Shown one piece after another: positions 39,217-46,951 of a DNA stretch of 47,898 nt. The position numbers and the translations under genes are program-made. Origin of the DNA: an uncultured Pelagibacteraceae bacterium (GTDB lineage Bacteria > Pseudomonadota > Alphaproteobacteria > Pelagibacterales > Pelagibacteraceae); NCBI GenBank assembly GCA_902611175.1, contig CACLYQ010000006.1, forward strand, positions 1-47,898. The letters are read 5' to 3'. The notes under the pieces were generated by a model. The model worked only from the letters and a program-made list of their open reading frames with translations, had not been told where the DNA came from and did not search any database. The number at the start of each line of letters is the position of its first letter. Positions within the stretch are counted from its first letter, which is position 1.

Positions 39217-40533
39217 TTATTTTCCCGCCACTGTCATTTGATTAATCAACAAAGTAGGAGCATTTGTTGAATACTTCATCTCTAGATCATTTGCCAAAGT
39301 TATATTCTTAAACATTTCCTTAAAATTTCCAGCTATAGTTATTTCACTTACTGGGTAAGTTAATTCTCCATTCTCAACCATAAATCCTGAAGCTCCAACT
39401 GAGTAATCACCAGTAATGATATTGCCTCCATGGCCTATAGTCTCTGTTATATATAAAAATTTTTTTTCTGAATTTAATAAATCCTTAAAACTTAAGGTAC
39501 CGTTTTCAAAGTATAAGTTTGTTGTTCCTCCAGATCTACCATTAGATTTTAAATTTAACTTTTTACCATAATAAGTATCAATTAAATAATTTTTTAAAAT
39601 ACCATTCTCAACTAGTTTCAAAGAATTAGTTTCGACGCCTTCGCTATCAAAGTTTTGGGAGCCTAATGCTTTTTCAATTTTTGGATCATCGATAATATTA
39701 ATTGATTTTGGAAAAACTTCAGAATTGATTTGATCTTTTAAAAAAGAAGTTCCTCTTGCAATAGCACTCGCACTAATTGCACTTGCTAGTGTACTTAATA
39801 TACTTTTGGAAATTCTTTTATCGAATATAACGCCAATTTTTTCACTCTTAATTTTTTTTGGACCTAACTTTTTTATTGCTTTATCGGCAGCTATTTTTCC
39901 AATTTCTTCTGGTTTCATCATATCTTGCAAGAATCTTGTGCTACTGAACTCGTAATCTCTTTCCATTGCACCATTAATTGTTGATACAGCTACACATGAA
40001 GATGAAAAATTTGAGGTTTTGTAACCACCTAAAAAACCATTACTGTTTGCGAGTATAAAATTATTTTTATTTTCGGTAAAACCAGCTTCGGTATTAACTA
40101 TTTTTTCGTCCGTTGACGCTGTCACTTCAACTTTTTTTAAAAATTCAATCTTTTTATCATTTGGATAATGTGTTTCATCATAGAGATTAAGGTCTCTTAT
40201 CTCTTTAGACATTAAATCTTTATCTGGTAACGAATTATTTTCATCTGATGGAGTGATTTTTGTAGCGTCAATGCAACGTTCTATTAGTTTTTCTAAGTTT
40301 GATTTAGATAAATCTGATGAATTAATGCTTGATTTTTTTTTCTCTATATAAGTAGTTAAATTGACAGCAAAACTATCTGCTCTATTTGACTCGTCTAATT
40401 TTTTGTTTCTAAAGCTAACATTTTCTGAGACAGAGTGAATTACTTTTACACCCACATCTGTGGCTCCTAGTTTTTTTGAGTTTTCAATACAATAAGAAGC
40501 TATATCTTTTAAAAATTCCTGTTCCCTTATCAT
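39217..40533 (-). CDS. tldE: TldE/PmbA subunit of the TldD-TldE protease
   Basis: Non-catalytic partner of TldD in the heterodimeric metalloprotease that processes modified peptides. The 438-aa protein has the PmbA layout: an N-terminal domain with VSFRNKKLDESNRADSF, a middle region, and the C-terminal VGASGFMVENGELTYPVSEITIAGNFKEMF block that is family-specific. The TldD zinc-binding HExxxH is absent, as expected. It follows tldD after five bases in one operon. Confidence 0.93.
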   Translation of the reverse strand: MIREQEFLKDIASYCIENSKKLGATDVGVKVIHSVSENVSFRNKKLDESNRADSFAVNLTTYIEKKKSSINSSDLSKSNLEKLIERCIDATKITPSDENNSLPDKDLMSKEIRDLNLYDETHYPNDKKIEFLKKVEVTASTDEKIVNTEAGFTENKNNFILANSNGFLGGYKTSNFSSSCVAVSTINGAMERDYEFSSTRFLQDMMKPEEIGKIAADKAIKKLGPKKIKSEKIGVIFDKRISKSILSTLASAISASAIARGTSFLKDQINSEVFPKSINIIDDPKIEKALGSQNFDSEGVETNSLKLVENGILKNYLIDTYYGKKLNLKSNGRSGGTTNLYFENGTLSFKDLLNSEKKFLYITETIGHGGNIITGDYSVGASGFMVENGELTYPVSEITIAGNFKEMFKNITLANDLEMKYSTNAPTLLINQMTVAGK

Positions 40534-40538
40534 TTAGA

Positions 40539-41951
40539 TTAAAGTTTTGTTCCACCAACAGTCATCTTATTTATTAGAATTGATGGCTGAGCTACTCCTA
40601 CAGGAACACCTTGTCCAGCTTTCCCACATGTTCCAATACCTGGATCTAATTTCATATCATTACCCACTAATGAAACTTCTTTTAAAATTGATGGCCCATC
40701 TCCAATTAATGTAGCACCTTTGATTGGTGATCCAATTTTACCGTTATTGATTTCGTATGCTTCTGTGCAGTTAAATACAAATTTTCCTGAAGTTATGTCT
40801 ACTTGTCCTCCTCCAAAACTTACAGCGAAAATACCTTTATCAACTGAACTTATCATTTCATCTTGCGAATATTTACCTGACAACATCATTGTATTTCTCA
40901 TTCTTGGTAAAACCACATGTTTATAACTTTCTCTTCTTCCGCTACCTGTTGACTTAGTTCCCATCAAACGAGCGTTTAAACGGTCTTGCATATAATTTTT
41001 TAAAATTCCATTTTCTATCAAAACTGTATTTTCAGTAGGCGTTCCTTCATCGTCTATCGTCAAACTTCCTCTTCTTTGATGTAAGGTGCCGTCATCTACA
41101 ATTGTAACTCCTTCGCTAGCTACTTGCTGCCCCATTAAATTATGAAAAGCTGATGTTTTTTTTCTATTAAAATCTCCCTCAAGACCATGTCCGATTGCTT
41201 CGTGAATTAAAATTGCCGGCCATCCTGGACCTAAAACAACTTTCATTTCTCCTGCTGGCGCTGGTTTGCTCTCTAAATTGACATTGGCAATTCTAAAAGC
41301 TTCATCACAAACATCTTTCCAGCTTCCATCTTTTAGATAATCATCATAACTTTGTCTTCCTCCAACTCCATAAACACCTGTTTCTTTTTTTCCATCTTTC
41401 TCTAATACTACGGAAACGTTGAATCTGACTAATGGTCTATCATCTTTCAAAACTTGATTATCAGATCTAATAATTTCTATCGATTTATGTTCACCTAAAA
41501 AATTTGCAGTTACTTGATTTACAATTGAGCCTTTTGATCTTAAATAGTTATTAACACTGTTCAGCAAATCTATCTTTGAGTCGAAGGTCTTGCTTTCAAT
41601 AGGATTAATGTTTTCGTAATATTTGCTATTAGTTTTAGGAATTTCATGATTATAGGTTCCTTTTTTTGACTTTAACGTATCTTTTAAATTCTCACTTGAT
41701 TTTCTTAATGACTCCTTTGAAATATCGTTAGAATGAGAGTAGGCAACAACTTCTCCTGTTACAGCTCTGAAACCATATCCTTGATCAGAGTTATAAGTTG
41801 AGCTCTTTATTTTATTATCATCTAAAACAATAGACTCTGATTTATGATTTTCTAAATATAATTCTCCGTCGTCACAATTTTTTAAGGTTTTGGTAACAAT
41901 TGCTTCAGCTTGTGATGTATCTATATCTGTATTTTTGAAGAAATTCGACAT
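40539..41951 (-). CDS. tldD: Metalloprotease TldD
   Basis: Catalytic subunit of TldD-TldE, a zinc protease cutting unfolded or modified peptides such as microcin precursors and CcdA. The zinc motif HEAIGHGLEGD is present in ILIHEAIGHGLEGDFNR (about 250-266), and the C-terminal GTCGKAGQGVPVGVAQPSILINKMTVGGT fits. The length of 470 aa is normal. No precursor peptide or modifying enzyme lies nearby, so a quality-control role is more likely here than toxin maturation. An 85-base gap separates it from the divergent DCC gene. Confidence 0.94.
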   Translation of the reverse strand: MSNFFKNTDIDTSQAEAIVTKTLKNCDDGELYLENHKSESIVLDDNKIKSSTYNSDQGYGFRAVTGEVVAYSHSNDISKESLRKSSENLKDTLKSKKGTYNHEIPKTNSKYYENINPIESKTFDSKIDLLNSVNNYLRSKGSIVNQVTANFLGEHKSIEIIRSDNQVLKDDRPLVRFNVSVVLEKDGKKETGVYGVGGRQSYDDYLKDGSWKDVCDEAFRIANVNLESKPAPAGEMKVVLGPGWPAILIHEAIGHGLEGDFNRKKTSAFHNLMGQQVASEGVTIVDDGTLHQRRGSLTIDDEGTPTENTVLIENGILKNYMQDRLNARLMGTKSTGSGRRESYKHVVLPRMRNTMMLSGKYSQDEMISSVDKGIFAVSFGGGQVDITSGKFVFNCTEAYEINNGKIGSPIKGATLIGDGPSILKEVSLVGNDMKLDPGIGTCGKAGQGVPVGVAQPSILINKMTVGGTKL

Positions 41952-42036
41952 TTGAAGAATGTAGTAGTGATTATTAATATATCAACTGCTTATTTGGCAC
42001 ATTTGTAAAAATAAAATATTCAAATATAGTTTGATA

Positions 42037-42381
42037 ATGAAGGTTTTTTTTAACAATTCATGCAAAATCTGCAGAGCAGAAATTAATATTTATAAAAAAG
42101 AAAACATAGAAAATTTGAATTGGATAGACATTACTAAAAATAAAAATGCTGAATTAGAAACAAAAAAAACTGATAAAGAGCTTCTAAGAAGACTTCATGT
42201 AGAACAAGATGGAAAAATCTATGTTGGTATTGATGCTTTTTTACTTGTTTGGAAAAGTATTCCAAAATACAAGTTTCTTTATAAATTTTTTAAACTCCCA
42301 GTTATTTACCAATTATTTTATGTCGGATATGAAATTGTAGCGTTCTTTTTGTATTTAAAAAATAGACACCAACTAAACTAA
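42037..42381 (+). CDS. DCC-family (DUF393) thiol-disulfide protein
   Basis: A 114-aa protein of the DCC group. The N-terminal CxxC is in FFNNSCKICRAEI, standing where the family has Y-D-G-x-C-x-x-C. VGIDAFLLVWKSIPKYKF and the final helical stretch are also typical. The ATG at 42037 is preferred to an in-frame TTG six bases before it. Family members are thought to act in redox or thiol-disulfide reactions; the target is unknown. It overlaps the convergent gene by four bases, sharing stop codons in CTAA. Confidence 0.85.
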   Translation: MKVFFNNSCKICRAEINIYKKENIENLNWIDITKNKNAELETKKTDKELLRRLHVEQDGKIYVGIDAFLLVWKSIPKYKFLYKFFKLPVIYQLFYVGYEIVAFFLYLKNRHQLN

Positions 42382-42671
42382 TGTTGAATAGCGTATAAAA
42401 TCTGGGTTAGAAAAGATAAAAATATAAAAAAAGAGAAAAATAAAATAAAATACATAACTGTAACTGCTCTATTTCTCTTTCTTCTTAAAATAACAAATTT
42501 TTTATCATCGAGAAAAGAAATATCTCTATCACCTTGTACTGGATAATCATAACTCCATCTCCATAAAGATGAACCAAATCTTTTATCTAGTTTATTGTAA
42601 TAATTTACCCAAGCCAATGACCACATGAACATTAAAAACAAAAATGTTAATGCTAAAAAAGTTGAGAACAT
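42378..42671 (-). CDS. Small membrane protein of unknown function
   Basis: A 97-aa protein with a membrane helix at each end (about 3-23 and 70-93) and a soluble middle rich in Tyr, Trp and Arg (LWRWSYDYPVQGDRDISF). I recognise no family. It is divergent from the TerB/J gene with 32 bases between the starts, and convergent with the DCC gene. The hairpin topology would place the middle part on one side of the membrane. Confidence 0.7.
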   Translation of the reverse strand: MFSTFLALTFLFLMFMWSLAWVNYYNKLDKRFGSSLWRWSYDYPVQGDRDISFLDDKKFVILRRKRNRAVTVMYFILFFSFFIFLSFLTQILYAIQH

Positions 42672-42703
42672 AAATATATTAAATTATATTAAATTTTTTT
42701 TAT

Positions 42704-43423
42704 ATGTCTATCTGGGGAAGTTTAATTGGTGGGATGATCGGTTTTTCTTTGGGAGGGCCGTTTGGAATGCTATTAGGTTCCTTAATTGGTGGAAAAGTAT
42801 CAAGATCAAGATCATCATTTAAATCTTTTGCACAACCTCAACAAGTTTTTGCATTAGCTCTTATAGTTTTATCAGCTAAACTGAGTAAAGCAGATGGTCA
42901 GGTTAGTAGAGAGGAGTTAATAGCGGTAAAAGATAAACTCAAAATTCCAGAACATGAATTAGATCAAGTTGGAAAAATTTTTAATAAAGCTAAAGAAGAA
43001 AGCACTGGTTACGAACCATATGCTAAACAAATAGCTCAGATCTATCAAGGAAATATAAATGTGTTGGAAGAAGTCATTAATATATTATTTTATATTGCAG
43101 AAGCTGATGGAAATATAAGTGATCAAGAATTTAGAATGATACAACATGTTTCCCAATTATTTGGTCTTAGTGATGCCCAGTTCAATGGAATAGTTGAGGG
43201 TAGGAAATCATCAGATAAACTCAATCCATATGTGGTATTAGAGAGTAAACCCGATGACAATCTTACAGATATTAGAAAAAGATATTTAAAATTAAGTAAA
43301 GAACATCATCCAGATTTACTACTAAGTAAAGGAGTTCCTCGGGAAGTTATTGAGGAAAGTAAAAAGAAAATGAGAGCTATTAATTCAGCCTGGGATCAAA
43401 TTCAAAAGCTAAAGAGTAATTAA
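42704..43423 (+). CDS. TerB/J-domain protein, DjlA-like
   Basis: A 239-aa protein. The N-terminus is a Gly-rich hydrophobic zipper ([22 protein letters not shown], about 9-30). A TerB-like helical domain follows (about 46-155, with [14 protein letters not shown] and [16 protein letters not shown]). The C-terminus (about 170-235) is a J domain with the HPD tripeptide in KEHHPDLL. DjlA uses a real membrane helix and the same TerB-J order, so this is an analogue that works with DnaK. The N-terminal zipper may also insert in membrane. It overlaps aceA by four bases at the 3' end (TTAA). Confidence 0.88.
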   Translation: MSIWGSLIGGMIGFSLGGPFGMLLGSLIGGKVSRSRSSFKSFAQPQQVFALALIVLSAKLSKADGQVSREELIAVKDKLKIPEHELDQVGKIFNKAKEESTGYEPYAKQIAQIYQGNINVLEEVINILFYIAEADGNISDQEFRMIQHVSQLFGLSDAQFNGIVEGRKSSDKLNPYVVLESKPDDNLTDIRKRYLKLSKEHHPDLLLSKGVPREVIEESKKKMRAINSAWDQIQKLKSN

Positions 43424-44694
43424 AATTGCTCAGATTCTGTTGAGCCTTCCATTGCTGTTGTGGAGCTCTTTCCAGAGCTTATTGTATTGGAAACTGCATC
43501 AAAATAAGAAGTACCAACTTCTCGTTGGTGTTTAACACTGGTATATCCATCTTTTTCTCTAGCAAATTCATTTTGTTGTATTCTAGAGTAAGCAGTCATC
43601 CCTTCCTTTTTATATTTTTCTGCTAGCTCAAAAATAGCAATATTTTGCGTATGGAAACCTGCTAAAGTTATAAATTGAAATTTATACCCCATCATTCCAA
43701 TTTTAGTTTGAAATGTTGCAATCTCATCATCAGATAAATGTTTCTTCCAATTAAATGACGGAGAACAATTATAAGCTAACATCTTGCCAGGAAATTTTGC
43801 ATGTATTGCATCAGCAAACTTTTTTGCTTCTTCTAAATTAGGTGTTGCAGTTTCACACCATATTAAATCCGCGTAAGGTGCATAAGCTAACCCTCTTGAG
43901 ATTGCTTGATCAATACCATCTTTTACATAATAGAAGCCTTCAGGTGATCTTTCTCCTGTTAAAAACGGTTTGTCATTTTCATCAAAATCGTTTGTTATTA
44001 GTTTCGCAGCGTTGGCATCTGTTCTTGCAAGAATAATGAGAGGAACGTCGGCAATATCAGCTGCCAATCTTGCTGCTTTTAGATTTCGGACCATGGTTCC
44101 AGTAGGAACAAGTACCTTACCACCCATATGTCCACATTTTTTTTCACTAGCTAGTTGGTCTTCAAAATGAACTCCGGCTGCGCCAGCTTTTATAAATTTT
44201 TTCGTTAGCTCAAATACATTTAACGGCCCACCAAATCCTGCTTCGCCATCTGCAATAATTGGCAACATGTAATCAGTTCTTTCGCTGCTTTTCATATCTC
44301 CATCTGCTATTTCCATATGCTGAATTTGATCAGCTCTAATTAAAGAATTATTCATAGACTCAACTAATTTAGGTGCGCTGTCGTAAGGATATAAAGATTG
44401 ATCAGGATACATTTCACCAGCACTGTTTGCGTCTGCTGCAACTTGCCAACCACTTAAATAGATCGCTTTTAAACCTGCTTTTGCATGTTGAACGGCTTGA
44501 TTTCCCGACAAAGACCCAAGTGTGTTTACATATGGCTCTGTATTTAACAATCTCCAGAGCTTTTGAGATTGCTGTTTACACATTGAATACTCAATTTTAA
44601 TAGATCCTCTTAACCTTTCTACTTCTTCTGGCTTATAATCCCTTTGTATTCCTGCAAATCTTTTCAACTCGTACGAGATTTTCTCGGCTGACAT
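43420..44694 (-). CDS. aceA: Isocitrate lyase
   Basis: Splits isocitrate into succinate and glyoxylate, the entry to the glyoxylate bypass used for growth on C2 compounds and acetyl-CoA. The catalytic KKCGHMGGK is present (about residues 183-191), along with [14 protein letters not shown] and the final region [10 protein letters not shown]. The length of 424 aa is that of the bacterial form. A very strong ribosome site AAGGAGGAG (44705-44697) precedes the ATG. A RamB/ScfR-type regulator is divergent upstream, with operator-like boxes between, so control by acyl-CoA or acetate status is likely. Confidence 0.97.
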   Translation of the reverse strand: MSAEKISYELKRFAGIQRDYKPEEVERLRGSIKIEYSMCKQQSQKLWRLLNTEPYVNTLGSLSGNQAVQHAKAGLKAIYLSGWQVAADANSAGEMYPDQSLYPYDSAPKLVESMNNSLIRADQIQHMEIADGDMKSSERTDYMLPIIADGEAGFGGPLNVFELTKKFIKAGAAGVHFEDQLASEKKCGHMGGKVLVPTGTMVRNLKAARLAADIADVPLIILARTDANAAKLITNDFDENDKPFLTGERSPEGFYYVKDGIDQAISRGLAYAPYADLIWCETATPNLEEAKKFADAIHAKFPGKMLAYNCSPSFNWKKHLSDDEIATFQTKIGMMGYKFQFITLAGFHTQNIAIFELAEKYKKEGMTAYSRIQQNEFAREKDGYTSVKHQREVGTSYFDAVSNTISSGKSSTTAMEGSTESEQF

Positions 44695-44696
44695 TA

Positions 44697-44705
44697 CTCC
44701 TCCTT
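44697..44705 (-). promoter_or_regulatory. Strong ribosome-binding site of aceA
   Basis: AAGGAGGAG on the minus strand lies three bases before the aceA ATG. It is the longest anti-16S match I saw in the window, where most genes have only AAGGA or nothing. It suggests high expression. Confidence 0.75.
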
Positions 44706-44720
44706 AAAAACTAATTCCTT

Positions 44721-44882
44721 TTACTTTTCGTTATATTCTTCTGTAAACTCATTCATTCCACTTGATCCCCAATCGCAGTGGTCATCTCTTAAATAAACCC
44801 CTCTGCTTCTATGCTCTTGGTGCTCTTGGTGATTTGTAGTTTGAGAACTAGTTTCAATGTTTTTTATAGTTTTTTTGTCCAT
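44721..44882 (-). CDS. 53-aa protein upstream of aceA, unknown
   Basis: An open frame on the aceA strand begins at ATG 44882 and ends 26 bases before aceA. The 53 residues are polar, with a His-Glu-Gln stretch (NHQEHQEHRS) and GVYLRDDHCDWGSSGMNEF near the end, which looks like real protein rather than random AT-rich translation. A GTG at 44918 would lengthen it by 12 residues and would reach into the first operator pair. I recognise no family. It is likely co-transcribed with aceA and fills what would otherwise be an almost 300-base gap. Confidence 0.5.
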   Translation of the reverse strand: MDKKTIKNIETSSQTTNHQEHQEHRSRGVYLRDDHCDWGSSGMNEFTEEYNEK

Positions 44883-44895
44883 GTAAACTTTATAA

Positions 44896-44912
44896 TTTAC
44901 AATATTTACAAA
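44896..44912. promoter_or_regulatory. Paired TTTACAAA-type boxes, aceA side
   Basis: TTTACAAT (44896-44903) and TTTACAAA (44905-44912) start nine bases apart. They lie directly before the small gene and aceA on the minus strand. The octamer resembles the TTTGCAAA-type sites of RamB/ScfR regulators, one of which is encoded next door. Confidence 0.65.
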
Positions 44913-44954
44913 ATCCACAAAAAATGTTAAAAGTCTAGTAAATACAATAAATTT

Positions 44955-44985
44955 TTTGTAAATAATAATTTACAAAGTTTACAAA
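44955..44985. promoter_or_regulatory. TTTGTAAA/TTTACAAA boxes, regulator side
   Basis: TTTGTAAA at 44955-44962 is followed by TTTACAAA at 44969-44976 and again at 44978-44985. The last two start nine bases apart, as on the aceA side. The last box ends six bases before the regulator ATG, so binding would block its own transcription or translation start; autoregulation is likely. Confidence 0.7.
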
Positions 44986-44991
44986 TAGTAA

Positions 44992-46416
44992 ATGAGTCAA
45001 GTAGAATTAAACATTGGTCCAAAAATAAAAGCTTTTAGAAGACAGTTAGGTATGCAGGCAAACAAACTAGCCTCGCAACTTAACATTTCACCAAGTTATT
45101 TAGCTTTAATCGAGGGAGGTAAAAGAAAAATTGATGGTGAATTACTTTTAAAAATTTGTGAGGAGTTAAGCATCAACATTAGCGATCTAACAAATAAATC
45201 AGATATCAATATGGTTAACACAATTTCAGAATTGCTCGATGATCAACTTTTTGAAGATTTGGATATAGTTGGTCCAGAAGTTAAAGATCTTGCAAATAGT
45301 AATCCAAAAATTGGTAAAGCTCTAATAAGATTAGGAGACATTTTGAAAAAAAAAGATCATGAATTGGTTAACAAAATTGAAAAGCTTTCAGGAAAAATTG
45401 TAGATAATAGAAAAAACTCATTTCCTGGAGAAGTAATTTCAGATTTTTTGCAAGAAAATAGAAATTTTTTTCCAAAACTAGAGGAATTTGCAAATCAAAT
45501 CTTTGAGCAAATAAAACAAAATAATAGAACAAGATATATTGCTTTATGTGATTATTTAAAATCAGAGTATAAAATTGAAGTACAAGATATAATTCCTGAG
45601 GAAGGAAAACCCTTTTCAAAAATTTATGATAAAAAAAATAAAAAGTTGCTATTGTCTGATTATTTGTCTTTGGAAACAAAGAAATTACATGCTGCAGCTC
45701 AAATTGCACAAGAGGGGGCTAGTGACATAATAAATTCTTATCTTGATACTTTTAATTATCCAAATGAAGAATCGAAAAAATTAACGATAGTTGCTTTATT
45801 AAATTATTGTGGTGCGGCAATTTTAATGCCCTACAAATTATTTCATTCTGAATGTAAAAAACTTAAATATGATTTAGAGTTATTGCAAAATACTTTTGCA
45901 ACTTCGTTCGAACAAGTCACACATAGAGTAACATGTTTGAATGATCCAAAATTACCTGGGGTTCCATTTCATTTTTTGAGAGTTGATGTAGCTGGTAATA
46001 TTTCAAAAAGATTTTCATTGTCAGGTATAGAAATACCACGTTATGGTGGTGCTTGTCCTCGATGGAATGTATATTCGGCTTTTTCTAGACCTGGTGTTAT
46101 ACAGGCTGCAGTAAGTAAAATGACTAATGGCGAAAAGTATGTATGTATAGCAAGAACTGTTGAAAAAGGTATAGGAAGATATGGACAAAAAAAAAGTATG
46201 TTATCTATTGGACTTGGATGTGAAGCCAAATATGCAAGAGATTTTATTTATACGGAAAACTTAGATTTGAATGATAAAAAATCAGAGATACCTGTAGGGG
46301 TTTCATGTAGAACTTGTGATAGACTAGATTGTTCTCAAAGAGCTTTTCCACCATTGCATAAAAAATTTGATGTAGACATTAATTCTAGAGGAGTATCTGT
46401 ATATGTCAGTGATTAA
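44992..46416 (+). CDS. RamB/ScfR-type transcriptional regulator
   Basis: A 474-aa regulator. An XRE helix-turn-helix (about 8-66, with GMQANKLASQLNISPSYLALIEGGKR) is followed by a long middle part with an IrrE-like stretch and a C-terminal DUF2083 domain ending in CRTCDRLDCSQRAFPPLHKK (around 443-462). This order is that of RamB and the short-chain fatty acyl-CoA regulators, which control isocitrate lyase or propionyl-CoA genes. The protease-like HExxH of IrrE is not visible. It is divergent from aceA, with octamer boxes in the 297-base space. It overlaps the TPR gene by 14 bases. Confidence 0.88.
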   Translation: MSQVELNIGPKIKAFRRQLGMQANKLASQLNISPSYLALIEGGKRKIDGELLLKICEELSINISDLTNKSDINMVNTISELLDDQLFEDLDIVGPEVKDLANSNPKIGKALIRLGDILKKKDHELVNKIEKLSGKIVDNRKNSFPGEVISDFLQENRNFFPKLEEFANQIFEQIKQNNRTRYIALCDYLKSEYKIEVQDIIPEEGKPFSKIYDKKNKKLLLSDYLSLETKKLHAAAQIAQEGASDIINSYLDTFNYPNEESKKLTIVALLNYCGAAILMPYKLFHSECKKLKYDLELLQNTFATSFEQVTHRVTCLNDPKLPGVPFHFLRVDVAGNISKRFSLSGIEIPRYGGACPRWNVYSAFSRPGVIQAAVSKMTNGEKYVCIARTVEKGIGRYGQKKSMLSIGLGCEAKYARDFIYTENLDLNDKKSEIPVGVSCRTCDRLDCSQRAFPPLHKKFDVDINSRGVSVYVSD

Positions 46417-46951
46417 AAAACATATATGTTTTATAATTATATTTTTATTTGTAAGTACAAATAATGTGTATTCAGACAATTTAAATATATTGTTTAAAGA
46501 ATTGCTTAACGCAAATAATTTACAACAAGCAGAAAAGCTAGAGGATCAAATTTGGAATAAATGGACAAGACACCCAAACAATGATTATCTAACGAACAAA
46601 TTAGAGAACGGAACTTATTCCATGTATCATCAGCAGTATAGAATGGCATTAAAACTATTTACAGACGTGATTAATGAGGACCCAAAATGGGCGGAGGGTT
46701 GGAATAAGAGAGCAACATTACTATTTATATTAGGGGATTATGAGAAATCGTTAGATGATATTGAAAAAGTTTTAGATCTAGAGCCAAGACATTTTGGAGC
46801 ATTATCAGGACGAGCGCAAATATACTTAAGCTTAAAGGAATATGAAAAAGCAGTTGATGACTTGAGAAAAGCGAAATCTATTTATCCATTAATCAAAAGT
46901 GGAGAAAATATAAAGTTAATAGAAAAAATTATCAAAGACCAACAAATTTAA
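46403..46951 (+). CDS. Exported TPR-repeat protein
   Basis: A 182-aa protein with a signal peptide (about 1-24). Two or three tetratricopeptide repeats occupy about 70-165, with AEGWNKRATLLFILGDYEKSLDDIEKVLDLEP as the clearest copy. TPRs mediate protein contacts; the periplasmic partner is unknown. The ATG lies inside the 3' end of the regulator gene, indicating one transcript. Its stop shares TTAA with the convergent coiled-coil gene. Confidence 0.85.
   Translation: MSVIKKHICFIIIFLFVSTNNVYSDNLNILFKELLNANNLQQAEKLEDQIWNKWTRHPNNDYLTNKLENGTYSMYHQQYRMALKLFTDVINEDPKWAEGWNKRATLLFILGDYEKSLDDIEKVLDLEPRHFGALSGRAQIYLSLKEYEKAVDDLRKAKSIYPLIKSGENIKLIEKIIKDQQI

Noticed and set aside
44373-44600. Plus-strand frame inside aceA, His/Leu-rich
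   Set aside because: It is antisense to conserved isocitrate lyase sequence, with no start signal.
44695-44991. Glycine or other riboswitch in the aceA leader
   Set aside because: Glycine riboswitches are known in SAR11 before other carbon genes, but I could not see the conserved stem-loop pattern here, and the region carries a reading frame and octamer boxes instead.
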